A stretch of DNA of 64,000 bases from JACPYM01 sp031423495 (lineage in GTDB: Bacteria; Acidobacteriota; Blastocatellia; RBC074): NCBI GenBank assembly GCA_031423495.1, contig JANPFP010000129.1, positions 20,466-84,465 of the forward strand, given 5' to 3'. Positions 42,126 through 50,728 of the stretch are shown here, one piece after another. The notes under the pieces are model-generated. The model saw nothing but the letters and a program-made list of their open reading frames with translations, was not told the DNA's origin and made no database searches. Each line of letters opens with the position of its first letter. Positions within the stretch are counted from its first letter, which is position 1. A program made the translations under genes and the position numbers.

Positions 42126-42760
42126 TTGCCACGAATCTTTTGAACTGTCACCACTGCTTCGCGCGCCAACTTTTCAATCGCATCGAATTCGCCCGCGCTG
42201 ATGAGTTTGGGTTTGACCATCCAACTGCCGCCGCAAGCGACGACCTGTGGCAACGCAAGGTATTCGCCGAGGTTATTCAAATCAATTCCACCCGTAGGCA
42301 TAAAGCGTACGTGGTGATAAGGCGCACAGACGGCTTGTAAAAACTTGACGCCGCCTGCTTGTTCGGCGGGAAAGAATTTCAGCACTTCAGCGCCGTGGCT
42401 CAGGGCCATTTCGATTTCTGACGGAGTGCATACGCCGGGAAAAACCGGTACGCCGCGTTTGACGCAATGCACGACGACCGCCGGGTTCGTGCCCGGCGAG
42501 ACGATGAATTCAGCGCCGTTCGACAACGCGATGTTGGCTTGTTCGGTTGATAACACCGTACCCGCGCCAACCAGCAAATCGGGCACGTGCTGGCGAATCA
42601 GCTTGATTGATTCCGCAGCGGCGGCGGTACGAAAAGTGATTTCAGCGCACGGCAAGCCGCCCGCGAGCAAGGCTTGCGCGAGCGGTACGGCATGTTCAGC
42701 TTTGGCGATGCTCACGACGGGGACGATGCCAAGGGCGGCGATGCTTTCAGTAATGGTCAT
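42122..42760 (-). CDS. eda: KDPG/KHG aldolase
   Basis: 212 residues. Glu40 and Arg44 in CAEITFR, Schiff-base Lys128 in EVLKFFPAEQAGG and the GGID substrate phosphate loop (FMPTGGID) are all present. It splits 2-keto-3-deoxy-6-phosphogluconate or 4-hydroxy-2-oxoglutarate, the last step of the Entner-Doudoroff or hydroxyproline/uronate routes. The gene overlaps the following small gene by 4 bases and sits between a methyltransferase and a GMC dehydrogenase. Confidence 0.95.
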   Translation of the reverse strand: MTITESIAALGIVPVVSIAKAEHAVPLAQALLAGGLPCAEITFRTAAAAESIKLIRQHVPDLLVGAGTVLSTEQANIALSNGAEFIVSPGTNPAVVVHCVKRGVPVFPGVCTPSEIEMALSHGAEVLKFFPAEQAGGVKFLQAVCAPYHHVRFMPTGGIDLNNLGEYLALPQVVACGGSWMVKPKLISAGEFDAIEKLAREAVVTVQKIRGK

Positions 42761-42781
42761 AGTTGTTTTGGGTGGTTTTGG

Positions 42782-44164
42782 TTAGCGTAACAGCACTGGT
42801 ACTGCTTCAGACTCGACTGACTTAAAGCTCAATTTCAATTCATAGTTACCCGGTTCAGCCATCGCGGGCAACGCCGCATGCACTTGCCAATTGCCGTCTT
42901 CCATAACAAAGCCCGCAAAGTCTGGTACGAGTTCGAGTTCGTCAAGCAGCACGCGCACATTGCCCGCATCAGCGGTTTCATCCAAACCGTAAACGTGCAA
43001 GTGCAGTCTGGATTTTTCGCCTTGCGCGTAAAGGTCAGTGCCGAAATCAACGGCGTTGCGCGCCGTGACAATTTTCGGACGTTTGGCGCTGCCGTCAATC
43101 AAACGAACTGCCACCTCTGCCGGAAACGGTTGCGCAGTCACGGTCAGCGCGACGTTAACGGTTCCGGCAGCCAAGCCTGCGGGAATACTTAGTTCAAGAT
43201 AAGTGAGTTGCGCCAGCGGCAACTGAATTTGATCTTGCACAAACGCTACGTGATGTTGTCGCACGATGCCGACATAACGAGGCAGGCAAGGTTGGCCCGC
43301 GAGCCAGACGCGCACCGAATTGCAATCCGCTGTCGCTTGATTCAAACCGGTGACTAACAAAGCCAGCGTCGCCTGATCGCCTGAGACAGGGATTTCAGCA
43401 ACCGATAAATCTTCTGCCCAACCGGCGGCGATGATAGCGGGTTCGCCAAATTCAACAGTCGCAAGCAAGGCAGGCTTTTTGATCGTAGCCCAGCAGTAAG
43501 GCGTCGTGCCGCCGAACAAACCGATCAATTGTCCGCCCAACGCGACGACCAATTGGCGCACTTCATGCTCTGAAAAAGTAGTTCCCTGCCAGGTGTCTTT
43601 CGCTACGGCGTCATAATCTGGCAAGACCAAGCCGTTCGTGTGAACTTTCAAAAAGCCGCCGGGCTTGAGCTTGCGATAGGCGCTGGCGATGGCCGTAGCC
43701 ACGGCCTCTTTGCTCGGCACGTGTTGAAAAACATAGAGCGAAAAAATCAGGTCGAAGTAACCATCAGGAATGTTAGTGAGTTCGATGCCGTCAATTTCTA
43801 CCCAATGAAGGTTGGGCAGATGTGCGAAACGTTCGCGCCCTTGCGCTACCATTTGGCCTGAGACATCGGCGGCCCAGAGTTCGCCGAAATGCTCTGCCAG
43901 ATGAACCGACATACGCCCGATGCCGCAACCGAATTCAAAGACTTTTAACTCAGAAAGCTCGCGGCCTTGCAAGGTGTCGCGAAAGTCAGGCAGCCACCAT
44001 TCGTTGATTTCACGGCGTCCGCTCTCAAAAAATTCGGCTTCGCTTTGGTTGCGGCTGACGGTGTTGATGAACCATTTTGCGTCTTCGGCGGCCCGCGCGT
44101 TCCAGTCTTTTTTCATGCGGGCGGAACAATCCGACAACTGCTCATCAGTGAATTTGGCATACAT
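42782..44164 (-). CDS. SAM-dependent methyltransferase with C-terminal beta-rich extension
   Basis: 460 residues. Motif I FEFGCGIGRMSVHLA is at 76-90 and AADVSGQMV and FSLYVFQHV follow, a class I methyltransferase to about 235. The last 225 residues are beta-rich (LPLAQLTYLELSIPAG, GNWQVHAALPAM) and do not resemble a common domain; they may bind a carbohydrate or other substrate. The acceptor is unknown. A -10 box lies about 45 bases upstream on the same strand. Confidence 0.85.
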   Translation of the reverse strand: MYAKFTDEQLSDCSARMKKDWNARAAEDAKWFINTVSRNQSEAEFFESGRREINEWWLPDFRDTLQGRELSELKVFEFGCGIGRMSVHLAEHFGELWAADVSGQMVAQGRERFAHLPNLHWVEIDGIELTNIPDGYFDLIFSLYVFQHVPSKEAVATAIASAYRKLKPGGFLKVHTNGLVLPDYDAVAKDTWQGTTFSEHEVRQLVVALGGQLIGLFGGTTPYCWATIKKPALLATVEFGEPAIIAAGWAEDLSVAEIPVSGDQATLALLVTGLNQATADCNSVRVWLAGQPCLPRYVGIVRQHHVAFVQDQIQLPLAQLTYLELSIPAGLAAGTVNVALTVTAQPFPAEVAVRLIDGSAKRPKIVTARNAVDFGTDLYAQGEKSRLHLHVYGLDETADAGNVRVLLDELELVPDFAGFVMEDGNWQVHAALPAMAEPGNYELKLSFKSVESEAVPVLLR

Positions 44165-44209
44165 GCGTTTATGGGTTCCTGAAAAATTTTGTGGCGCAAA
44201 TGCGTGCGC

Positions 44210-44215
44210 ATCCTA
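44210..44215 (-). promoter_or_regulatory. Candidate -10 box TAGGAT with GCGC discriminator
   Basis: TAGGAT followed by GCGCACGC on the minus strand, 45 bases before the methyltransferase ATG. It overlaps the divergent promoter of the carboxypeptidase. Confidence 0.35.
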
Positions 44216-44234
44216 ACACGTAGCCCCGCTCCGC

Positions 44235-44240
44235 TATAAT
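44235..44240 (+). promoter_or_regulatory. -10 box TATAAT; transcript probably leaderless
   Basis: TATAAT ends 7 bases before the ATG at 44248, so the mRNA would start at or next to the start codon. No Shine-Dalgarno sequence is present, which agrees with a leaderless message. Confidence 0.55.
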
Positions 44241-44247
44241 CCGCGCC

Positions 44248-45180
44248 ATGCAATCATTCATCAAAACCGCTGCGCTAAACCCCGGTGACACCGTCGCCAT
44301 CGTAGCGCCCGCCAGCAACCTCAAACGCGAATATCTCGAACGCGGCGTAGCCGAACTCGCACGATTGGGTTTCAAAGCCAAATACGCCGCAGACATTTGC
44401 GACCAGGCGCGTTACACCGCAGGCAGCGACGCACGCCGCGCGCGCGAATTACACGACGCTTTCACCGACCCCGAAGTCAAAGCCGTATGGGCTGCGCGCG
44501 GCGGTTATGGCGCGCTGCGGTTGTTCAGCTTGCTGGACGAAACCGCATTACGCACGCATCCGAAAATCTTTATCGGCTACAGCGATATGACGGCTTTGCA
44601 TCTTTACCTGATGCGGCGGTTTGGATGGGTCGTGTTTCACGGCCCGATGGCGGCGAAAGATTTAGCAGGCGGCGCGACGTGTTATGACGAACGAACGCTG
44701 CTGGCCGCATTGTGCAAAGCTGAACCGATGGGCGAAATTCGTCACGACAAACTTGAAGTGCTGCACACAGGCAAACCAATCACAGGTCGTTTGACGGGCG
44801 GATGCCTTTCGTTAATCGCGGCGTTGATGGGCACACCTGACGAACTCGACACACAAGACAGCATTTTGTTTTTAGAAGACACCGGCACAAAGCCTTACGC
44901 GCTGGATCGTATGATTCAACAACTCAAGCTGGCGGGAAAATTCGACAGCGTGCGCGGCATCGTGTTTGGCGAGATGACCGATTGCGCGCAACACGCAGGG
45001 CAAGGCTATACGTTGCAGCAAGTGCTGGCCGAACTCACGGCAGACTTGAATGTACCCGTATTGTTTGGCTTGCCGAGTGGACACAGTCCGATAGGAAACC
45101 TGACGTTGCCTTTAGGCGTGAACGCTACGCTCGACACACAACGCGGCGCGCTCACGATTGAAGAAGCCGCCGTGTCGTAA
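44248..45180 (+). CDS. LD-carboxypeptidase (S66)
   Basis: 310 residues. GYSDMTAL with nucleophile Ser112, ARGGYGALRL and LFLEDTGTKPYALDRM (Glu) with PSGHSPIGN (His) match muramoyltetrapeptide carboxypeptidase LdcA. It removes the terminal D-alanine of tetrapeptide in murein recycling in the cytoplasm. The promoter box 7 bases before the ATG suggests a leaderless mRNA. Confidence 0.93.
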   Translation: MQSFIKTAALNPGDTVAIVAPASNLKREYLERGVAELARLGFKAKYAADICDQARYTAGSDARRARELHDAFTDPEVKAVWAARGGYGALRLFSLLDETALRTHPKIFIGYSDMTALHLYLMRRFGWVVFHGPMAAKDLAGGATCYDERTLLAALCKAEPMGEIRHDKLEVLHTGKPITGRLTGGCLSLIAALMGTPDELDTQDSILFLEDTGTKPYALDRMIQQLKLAGKFDSVRGIVFGEMTDCAQHAGQGYTLQQVLAELTADLNVPVLFGLPSGHSPIGNLTLPLGVNATLDTQRGALTIEEAAVS

Positions 45181-45223
45181 AGAAAAAGACATTTCGCTTC
45201 TAGCCGCAACGAAAGTCGTTTGT

Positions 45224-45229
45224 TAAGAT
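45224..45229 (+). promoter_or_regulatory. Candidate -10 box TAAGAT of ndk
   Basis: TAAGAT followed by GCGCGC. The ATG of ndk is 63 bases further on, and a hairpin (CGCTTCGTTC / GAACGAAGCG, 45233-45261) lies in the leader. Confidence 0.35.
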
Positions 45230-45292
45230 GCGCGCTTCGTTCGAGCCGCTTGAACGAAGCGTAATCATCTAAAACACATTTGAGGGAACATC

Positions 45293-45718
45293 ATGTCAGA
45301 ACAAGTCACACGAACGTTTGCCATCATCAAGCCTGACGCAGTCCGCGCGGGCAACGCCGGTAACATCATTCAACGCATCAATGAGACCGGCTTCAAAATC
45401 ATAGCGATGAAGCTCATCCACCTGTCGAAACCCGTCGCCGAAGGCTTTTATGCCGTACACAGCGCGCGTCCGTTTTTCGGCGAACTGGTCGAATTCATGA
45501 CCAGCGGGCCGAGCGTCGTGCTGGGGTTGGAAAAAGAGAACGCGCAACCGGCTTGGCGCGATTTGATGGGGCCGACCGATGCCACCAAAGCGCCTAAGGG
45601 TACGATTCGCGGCGATTTCGGCACGAGCATGGGCGAGAACGCTACGCACGGTTCCGACTCGCCTGAGAACGCGCAAATCGAACTGAGTTACTTTTTCAAC
45701 GCGACCGAGTTTGTCTAA
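45293..45718 (+). CDS. ndk: Nucleoside diphosphate kinase
   Basis: 141 residues. FAIIKPDAVRAGNAG and the catalytic His119 in ENATHGSDS are invariant, and GTIRGDFG is the family loop. It equalises NTP and NDP pools by phospho-His transfer. GAGGGA lies 6 bases before the ATG. Confidence 0.97.
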   Translation: MSEQVTRTFAIIKPDAVRAGNAGNIIQRINETGFKIIAMKLIHLSKPVAEGFYAVHSARPFFGELVEFMTSGPSVVLGLEKENAQPAWRDLMGPTDATKAPKGTIRGDFGTSMGENATHGSDSPENAQIELSYFFNATEFV

Positions 45719-45724
45719 AAAACT

Positions 45725-45777
45725 ATTCCTTTGCGTTGATTCTTTTGTCTCGGACAAAGGAATCAACGCAAAGGAAT
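45725..45777. repeat. 25-bp hairpin after ndk
   Basis: Arms 45725-45749 and 45753-45777, one G-U wobble, 3-base loop, starting 6 bases after the ndk stop. No T-run follows, so it is not a classical terminator. Confidence 0.75.
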
Positions 45778-45840
45778 ACTTCATCTGGCTAACCCACCAA
45801 GACGCTAACGGCCTGAGCTGTCTCCCGCCCGCCTGTTTCA

Positions 45841-47211
45841 ATGAAAACGTCTACGCGCAAACCGGGTTTCAATTGCGTGCCTGTAACAGCACAGCGCGGC
45901 GCATTACATCGGAGTTTTATCGGGCGTTTTGTCGAACGTTATGGGCCGGGCGAAGTTCGCCTGTTGCTGGCTCCCGCACGCATCAACCTGCTGGGCGAAC
46001 ACGTTGATTACGTTTCTTACCTGCCCACCGCTTCCCTCACCTTCGGCAGTCGGCAGCACGCGATGCTGATGGCGTATCGCCCTAACACCGAAGGCAAAGT
46101 GCGCGGCGCGTCTACGCACGCGGCATATCAACCATTTGAACTCAACCTCCATACGAATGAACTCAACGCGGCGACGAGTTGGGAAAATTACGTATTTGAA
46201 CGCGCCGCGCCTGTGCCGCATTGGCGCAATTACGTCGAAGGAGCCGTGCGTTACGCGCAATGGCAACACGGCGCGAGCTTATCGCAAGGTTTTGATTTTC
46301 TGGTTGATTCAACTATTCCAGCTTGTGGCGGTTCGTCTTCTTCGTCGGCCTTAACCTGTTTGGCGGGAGCCGCTCTGCGCACGGTGAACGGCGTTGCATT
46401 CACGCCGGACGAACTCGCGCTGGCTTCATCGCGCGCCGAATGGTTCGTAGGCACGCGCGGCGGCGCGATGGATCATCAAACCATTTGCCTCTCGCAACCT
46501 AACGCGGCTGTCGTGATTCACCACAATTCACAAATAACTGAACCCGTCGCGCTGCCCGCAACTGGTTACGTATGGGTCACGTTCTTTTCGCACGAAGCCG
46601 ACAAGGGCAGCGGCGTGATGTTGGAATACAACACGCGCGCCGCTGTGTCCCGCATTGTCATTCCGGCGTTGTGGGGCGGAACCACGGATGAGTTGCCCGC
46701 TACGATTACGCTAAATGAATTCGCACACGATCACGCAACGGCTTTCGCTGAATGCACGCGGCTCTTTCCGCAACTCGTGCAAGCGCGCCGACAAGACGGA
46801 GCCTTGCCGGCGCGCGCTTATGCCGAACATCACGCGGGCGAAGTTCGCCGCGTTGCGCAAGCGTTGGAATGGTTGCGCAACGCAAGCACGGTCAGTGACG
46901 ACACGATGCGCAGGCTGGGCGGATTGCTTAACGAAACGCACGCCAGCTTGCGCGACCTTTACGGCATTAGCACGCCTGAGGTGGAAGCGTTACGCGAATT
47001 GGTTTTGCAAGAGTCGTCAGTTTATGGCGCGCGGTTGATGGGCGGAGGCTTCGGCGGCAACGTGCTGGCGTTGGTTCGAGAAGAAGCCGTGAGTGCATTG
47101 ATTGAAAAAGTGCAGCGCGATTTTTATGCGCCGCGCGAACGCGATGGCTTGGCGGAAGGTGCTGTGATGGTCTCAACGCCGGGCGCGGGATTGCATACGG
47201 TCACACTATGA
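45841..47211 (+). CDS. GHMP kinase, galactokinase-like
   Basis: 456 residues. The galactokinase signature RINLLGEHVDY is at 47-57, the ATP loop PACGGSSSSSA at about 160-170 and the C-terminal GGGFGGNV glycine loop near 400. It phosphorylates a sugar at C1 in the galactokinase family, but the sequence is divergent and the substrate may be another hexose. The cupin gene overlaps its stop by 4 bases. Confidence 0.85.
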   Translation: MKTSTRKPGFNCVPVTAQRGALHRSFIGRFVERYGPGEVRLLLAPARINLLGEHVDYVSYLPTASLTFGSRQHAMLMAYRPNTEGKVRGASTHAAYQPFELNLHTNELNAATSWENYVFERAAPVPHWRNYVEGAVRYAQWQHGASLSQGFDFLVDSTIPACGGSSSSSALTCLAGAALRTVNGVAFTPDELALASSRAEWFVGTRGGAMDHQTICLSQPNAAVVIHHNSQITEPVALPATGYVWVTFFSHEADKGSGVMLEYNTRAAVSRIVIPALWGGTTDELPATITLNEFAHDHATAFAECTRLFPQLVQARRQDGALPARAYAEHHAGEVRRVAQALEWLRNASTVSDDTMRRLGGLLNETHASLRDLYGISTPEVEALRELVLQESSVYGARLMGGGFGGNVLALVREEAVSALIEKVQRDFYAPRERDGLAEGAVMVSTPGAGLHTVTL

Positions 47212-47513
47212 AAATCAATTGGGACGAACTCGCCTGGGAAGAGGTCGCGTTAGGTGCGCGGCAGAAATACGTCGTGCGCGAGGGCATCAAGTTGCGACTG
47301 GTCGAATTCACCAGCGCGTTTGTCGAAGCCGATTGGTGTCGCAAACGCCACGTGGGAACCGTCGTGTCAGGCGCGTGCGTGATTGATTTTGCTGATCGCT
47401 CGCAAGTGTTCGCGCCGGGCGATGGGTTGTTCATTCTCGGCGGCGAAGCGGAAAAGCATCGCGCGCGCGTGCCGGTGGGAACGGTTAGTTTGTTGATGGT
47501 CGAGGAAGCCTGA
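47208..47513 (+). CDS. Small cupin protein
   Basis: 101 residues forming one cupin barrel (HVGTVVSGACVIDF, FAPGDGLFILGG, EKHRARVPVG). It overlaps the GHMP kinase stop by ATGA, so both are made together. It may be a sugar isomerase or sugar-binding partner. Confidence 0.75.
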   Translation: MKINWDELAWEEVALGARQKYVVREGIKLRLVEFTSAFVEADWCRKRHVGTVVSGACVIDFADRSQVFAPGDGLFILGGEAEKHRARVPVGTVSLLMVEEA

Positions 47514-47518
47514 GCGCA

Positions 47519-49474
47519 CTAATTCTGATTGAGCCGCCAACGCAAAAAGATGCGATACGCCACAGGCCGCGTGCCATAAATGCGTTCGACCAGGCCACTG
47601 GAATGATGCAGCGTCAGGTCTGCGCCAATGCCCAAACGCCAGCGGTCTTGCACGATCAAATCGCGTACGCCACCGAACGTGAACGCGCCTACGCGCCGCA
47701 GTAACGTATAAACAAAAGGATCAATTTCATTTGGGTCAGGATGCGCTAGCGAGCTTCTTAAAAAACTAAAAGACTCCGCACTCACTCTTCGCGGTTCAGT
47801 CGCCAAGCCGGGGCGGCGAAAGATATTCGAGACGAGCAAGCCTTGCTTATCAGCCAATTCAAGCCGCGTATAAAAGTGGTTGCGCTCGAACAAACTCCCC
47901 GTAGATTCAAACAAATAAGCGTTCGCCAGATAGCTTTCGTTAAACGTCGGATCGTACTCACGATTGCGTCCCCACACCGCAGTCGCAGCCCAGTTCGCGT
48001 TGGCGAACTCGCGGCTATAAGCAAGCGAAGCCGTCCAGCGTTTCACACTGCCGGGGTGAAAGACTTCGGGGTTTTGCAAGCGTCCGTAAGAAACTTGCGC
48101 GGACCAGTTGGCAGTCGGCGCGAACCATACGCGCCCGCTGAAAGAATCGAGCTTGCCGAGTTCGACTCGCAAACGGTCTTCGTCGGGTTCGCGTCCGCGA
48201 AAGGCTGAGGCTTCGAGTTTGAACCAACGCGCGCGCCAGCCAGCGGTCACTACGCCGTGCGAAATGTGGGTTGAGTCCATCAGGTGATGCCCCAGCGGAG
48301 CCGCCGGAATTTCGCGCGCCGAAGCGCGGTGCATATACGCCATCGGCCCTAAGGCGGGTTCGCCAACAGGTGCGGCGTAAAATTCGAGGGAAGTGTTTTC
48401 GCTCAACGGCAAAGCATAGCTCGCGGCGAGTTCCATCACGGCGTCATGTGGATGTTGCGCGTCAATCACGGGGCGGTTGCGATAGGTTTCACCGGTTTGA
48501 AAGAGTTGCGGCGAACCGCCGTGCGGCAGGGTCAAGGCTTCGGCAGAAAGCATGCCCCGCAATTGCAATACGCCGCGACCGACAGAACGTTGCGCCATCA
48601 GCATCAGCCAGTTTTGCGACTCGGCTTTGGCAACGCCGCGCGGTTTGGGTTGATGATTCAAGCCAACAATGATTTGTCCGTGCGCCATCAGCGACCAGTC
48701 GCGCGCGCGCCACGTCACACCTGACACAGGCGAATCAGCGGGTTGCTGGCTCGTACCCGAACCCTGTTGCGCCATCGCATTCATTGCGAGCGTTTCCATC
48801 GGCGCGAGTTTGACTTCGTCGGCGCTGATGCCCGCGAACGCGCCGCGTCCTTGTTGCCAGCCTTCGAGACATTCGCCGCATACGCCGCCGGTCTTTTTGG
48901 CGAGCGCCGCGCCGCATTGGCAATCGCCGGTCAGCGCACACGACGCGCAGCCGCCGCCGATGCAGCAGTTGTAACGGTTCTCGCTTTGCAAAATCTGTTT
49001 GGCTTCGTTCAATGACTTGCGGGCGAGAATGAGTTCGGTCACGCGCTGCAATTTTTCTTCGTCAGTGAGTTGCGGCGCAGCCTGCAATGAAATCGTTTTG
49101 CGTTGCGGGATTGCGCCGAGTCCGGCTTGCCAGCTTTCAACGCATTCGCCGCATCCGCCGTACCCTGCTTTGACCTGCGCGCCGCAAGCGCAGCCACCCT
49201 GTCGCAACGCGCAGGCATCGCACGAGGGTTTGGCGCAGCAGGTGTGACTGATTTGTTTTTTCGCGGCGTCGAGCTGACGGCGCGTTTGTTTGAGCGCAGG
49301 CGCGGCTTTCGTAGGTTTGCGGTTTTTACGTTTAAGATCGTGCGCGTGAACCGGCGACCACATCAGACAAAGGAATAATGAACAGAGGAATAAGAGGTAA
49401 AAGCCGGTGAGTGTATGCGTCGCCTGACCGTGAGCGAGGGCGACAGACGCGGCTGCGCTGGCTGTCGCTTTCAT
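47519..49474 (-). CDS. Cys-rich periplasmic/outer-membrane barrel protein
   Basis: 651 residues. A signal-like helix (about 21-44, ending VHA) is preceded by a VALAHGQATHTL stretch encoded by half of repeat family A. Two Cys-rich knuckles follow (79-111 and 170-202), each CC-x4-C-x2-C-x5/6-C-x-C-x10/11-C-x2-C, likely metal-binding. From about 240 to the end there are alternating strands (MAHGQIIVGL, FKLEASAFRG, VSYGRLQNP, TAVWGRNRE) ending in RIFLRWRLNQN, a beta-barrel pattern. The gene starts inside the stop of the di-haem peroxidase gene (ATGA). A metal/electron role at the outer membrane is inferred. Confidence 0.75.
   Translation of the reverse strand: MKATASAAASVALAHGQATHTLTGFYLLFLCSLFLCLMWSPVHAHDLKRKNRKPTKAAPALKQTRRQLDAAKKQISHTCCAKPSCDACALRQGGCACGAQVKAGYGGCGECVESWQAGLGAIPQRKTISLQAAPQLTDEEKLQRVTELILARKSLNEAKQILQSENRYNCCIGGGCASCALTGDCQCGAALAKKTGGVCGECLEGWQQGRGAFAGISADEVKLAPMETLAMNAMAQQGSGTSQQPADSPVSGVTWRARDWSLMAHGQIIVGLNHQPKPRGVAKAESQNWLMLMAQRSVGRGVLQLRGMLSAEALTLPHGGSPQLFQTGETYRNRPVIDAQHPHDAVMELAASYALPLSENTSLEFYAAPVGEPALGPMAYMHRASAREIPAAPLGHHLMDSTHISHGVVTAGWRARWFKLEASAFRGREPDEDRLRVELGKLDSFSGRVWFAPTANWSAQVSYGRLQNPEVFHPGSVKRWTASLAYSREFANANWAATAVWGRNREYDPTFNESYLANAYLFESTGSLFERNHFYTRLELADKQGLLVSNIFRRPGLATEPRRVSAESFSFLRSSLAHPDPNEIDPFVYTLLRRVGAFTFGGVRDLIVQDRWRLGIGADLTLHHSSGLVERIYGTRPVAYRIFLRWRLNQN
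49411..49444. repeat. Half-copy of repeat family A in a coding start
   Basis: About 24 of 27 bases match one arm of the 30701/61084 elements. It encodes the N-terminal residues 11-22 of the Cys-rich protein. No second arm is present. Confidence 0.7.
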
Positions 49475-50613
49475 CGGTGTAACCGCGCTGAGACGGGTTG
49501 GGCCACTTGCGGTTGCTTGCCGGTCAGCGCCCCTAAGAACGTCACAAGGTCGCGTTGTTCTTCTTCGGTCAAGCCCAACGAATGCAGTTCGGTGTCGAGG
49601 TTAAGATTGTCTTTACCGCCTTCGTTATAAAACTTTACTACGTCAGCCAGCGTCGCGGCGCTGCCGTCGTGAAAGTAAGGCGCGGTCAACGCCACGTTGC
49701 GCAGGCTCGGCGTATGAAACGCTCCGACATCAAGAATGTGTTGGCTGACCAGCATGCGTCCGAGTTCAGCGCCGCCGGGTTGTGACGCGAGTTGTTTGGT
49801 GAGCGCACCGCGTTCGTCATCGCTGGCGGTAAAAAGCTGGCGCGCGAGTTTTTCGAATTCAGGATGCCGCGCCGCTACGCCGGTGTTGCGGTATTCGTAA
49901 TCGCTAAAGAGCATCCGGTTTTCATTCATCGTGTGGCAGCGCGTGCAACGTCCGCGTCCGCGAAAGACGGCCATGCCGCGCAGTTCGTCTTCATTCATAG
50001 CGGCTTTGTCTCCGGCCAGATAGCGATCAAGCGGCGCTGCGCCAGAGAGCAAAGTGCGTTCAAAGGCTGAGAGCGCGTGGCCTACGTGAGCGATGCTGAT
50101 CGTAGCGACATTGAACGCTTGCTGAAACGCCGCGACGTATTCAGGCAGCGCGCGCAACCGCGCGACCACCTGATCGTGTGTTTGGTCGCCCATCTCAAGC
50201 GGATTGATGAGCGGCAAGACGGCTTGCTCTTCGAGCGTGTCGCTGCGGCCATCCCAAAACTGTCCGTTGGTATAAATCACGTTGAGCAGGCTGGGCGAAT
50301 TGCGCGTGCCGCGACGGTTGGCGATGCCTTCGGCCAGGGGCTTGTCGTCGGCGAAACCGCGTTCGGGCTGATGGCAAGTGGCACAAGCAACGGTTCCATC
50401 TGCCGAGAGCCGCTTGTCGAAAAACAGCTTGCGACCGAGTTCGACTTTGGCGGCGGTCTGAGGATTCTGGCGCGGTACGTGATGCAGCCAGGTGTCGGCG
50501 GGCAGTCCCAGCGGAACGTCGTGCGATTGCGCTTCGCTTGATTCAAACGCGCACCAACCGGCGCTTGCCAGCCAGAACGCGACGAAACTGATTCGTAAAA
50601 GCCTGTATCGCAT
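49471..50613 (-). CDS. Di-haem cytochrome c peroxidase / MauG family protein
   Basis: 380 residues with an N-terminal signal (MRYRLLRISFVAFWLASAGWC). Two haem sites, CATCH (about residue 77) and CTRCH (about 223), and the peroxidase phrases ADGTVACATCHQPERGF and SPSLLNVIYTN identify it. It reduces hydrogen peroxide, or modifies a protein like MauG, in the periplasm. AAGGAG lies about 11 bases before the ATG and overlaps the remnant ORF stop. It is translationally coupled to the Cys-rich barrel gene. Confidence 0.9.
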   Translation of the reverse strand: MRYRLLRISFVAFWLASAGWCAFESSEAQSHDVPLGLPADTWLHHVPRQNPQTAAKVELGRKLFFDKRLSADGTVACATCHQPERGFADDKPLAEGIANRRGTRNSPSLLNVIYTNGQFWDGRSDTLEEQAVLPLINPLEMGDQTHDQVVARLRALPEYVAAFQQAFNVATISIAHVGHALSAFERTLLSGAAPLDRYLAGDKAAMNEDELRGMAVFRGRGRCTRCHTMNENRMLFSDYEYRNTGVAARHPEFEKLARQLFTASDDERGALTKQLASQPGGAELGRMLVSQHILDVGAFHTPSLRNVALTAPYFHDGSAATLADVVKFYNEGGKDNLNLDTELHSLGLTEEEQRDLVTFLGALTGKQPQVAQPVSARLHR

Positions 50614-50629
50614 GGTTGGTACTTCTCCT

Positions 50630-50719
50630 TCAGCGAATTCTGATTTGCACGGTGTTGGCGACGAAGCCGTCAGCCGTCACGATAATATCTAAATCGCCGC
50701 GTCCATACAGTTTTTTCAT
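50630..50719 (-). pseudogene. C-terminal remnant resembling TIGR03437
   Basis: A 29-codon ORF (ATG at 50719) reads GRGDLDIIVTADGFVANTV, the ending of the acidobacterial TIGR03437 domain. It begins 9 bases after the stop of the Uma2 gene in the same frame, with no Shine-Dalgarno. The body of the gene is missing. Confidence 0.55.
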
Positions 50720-50728
50720 GAGCCGAAT

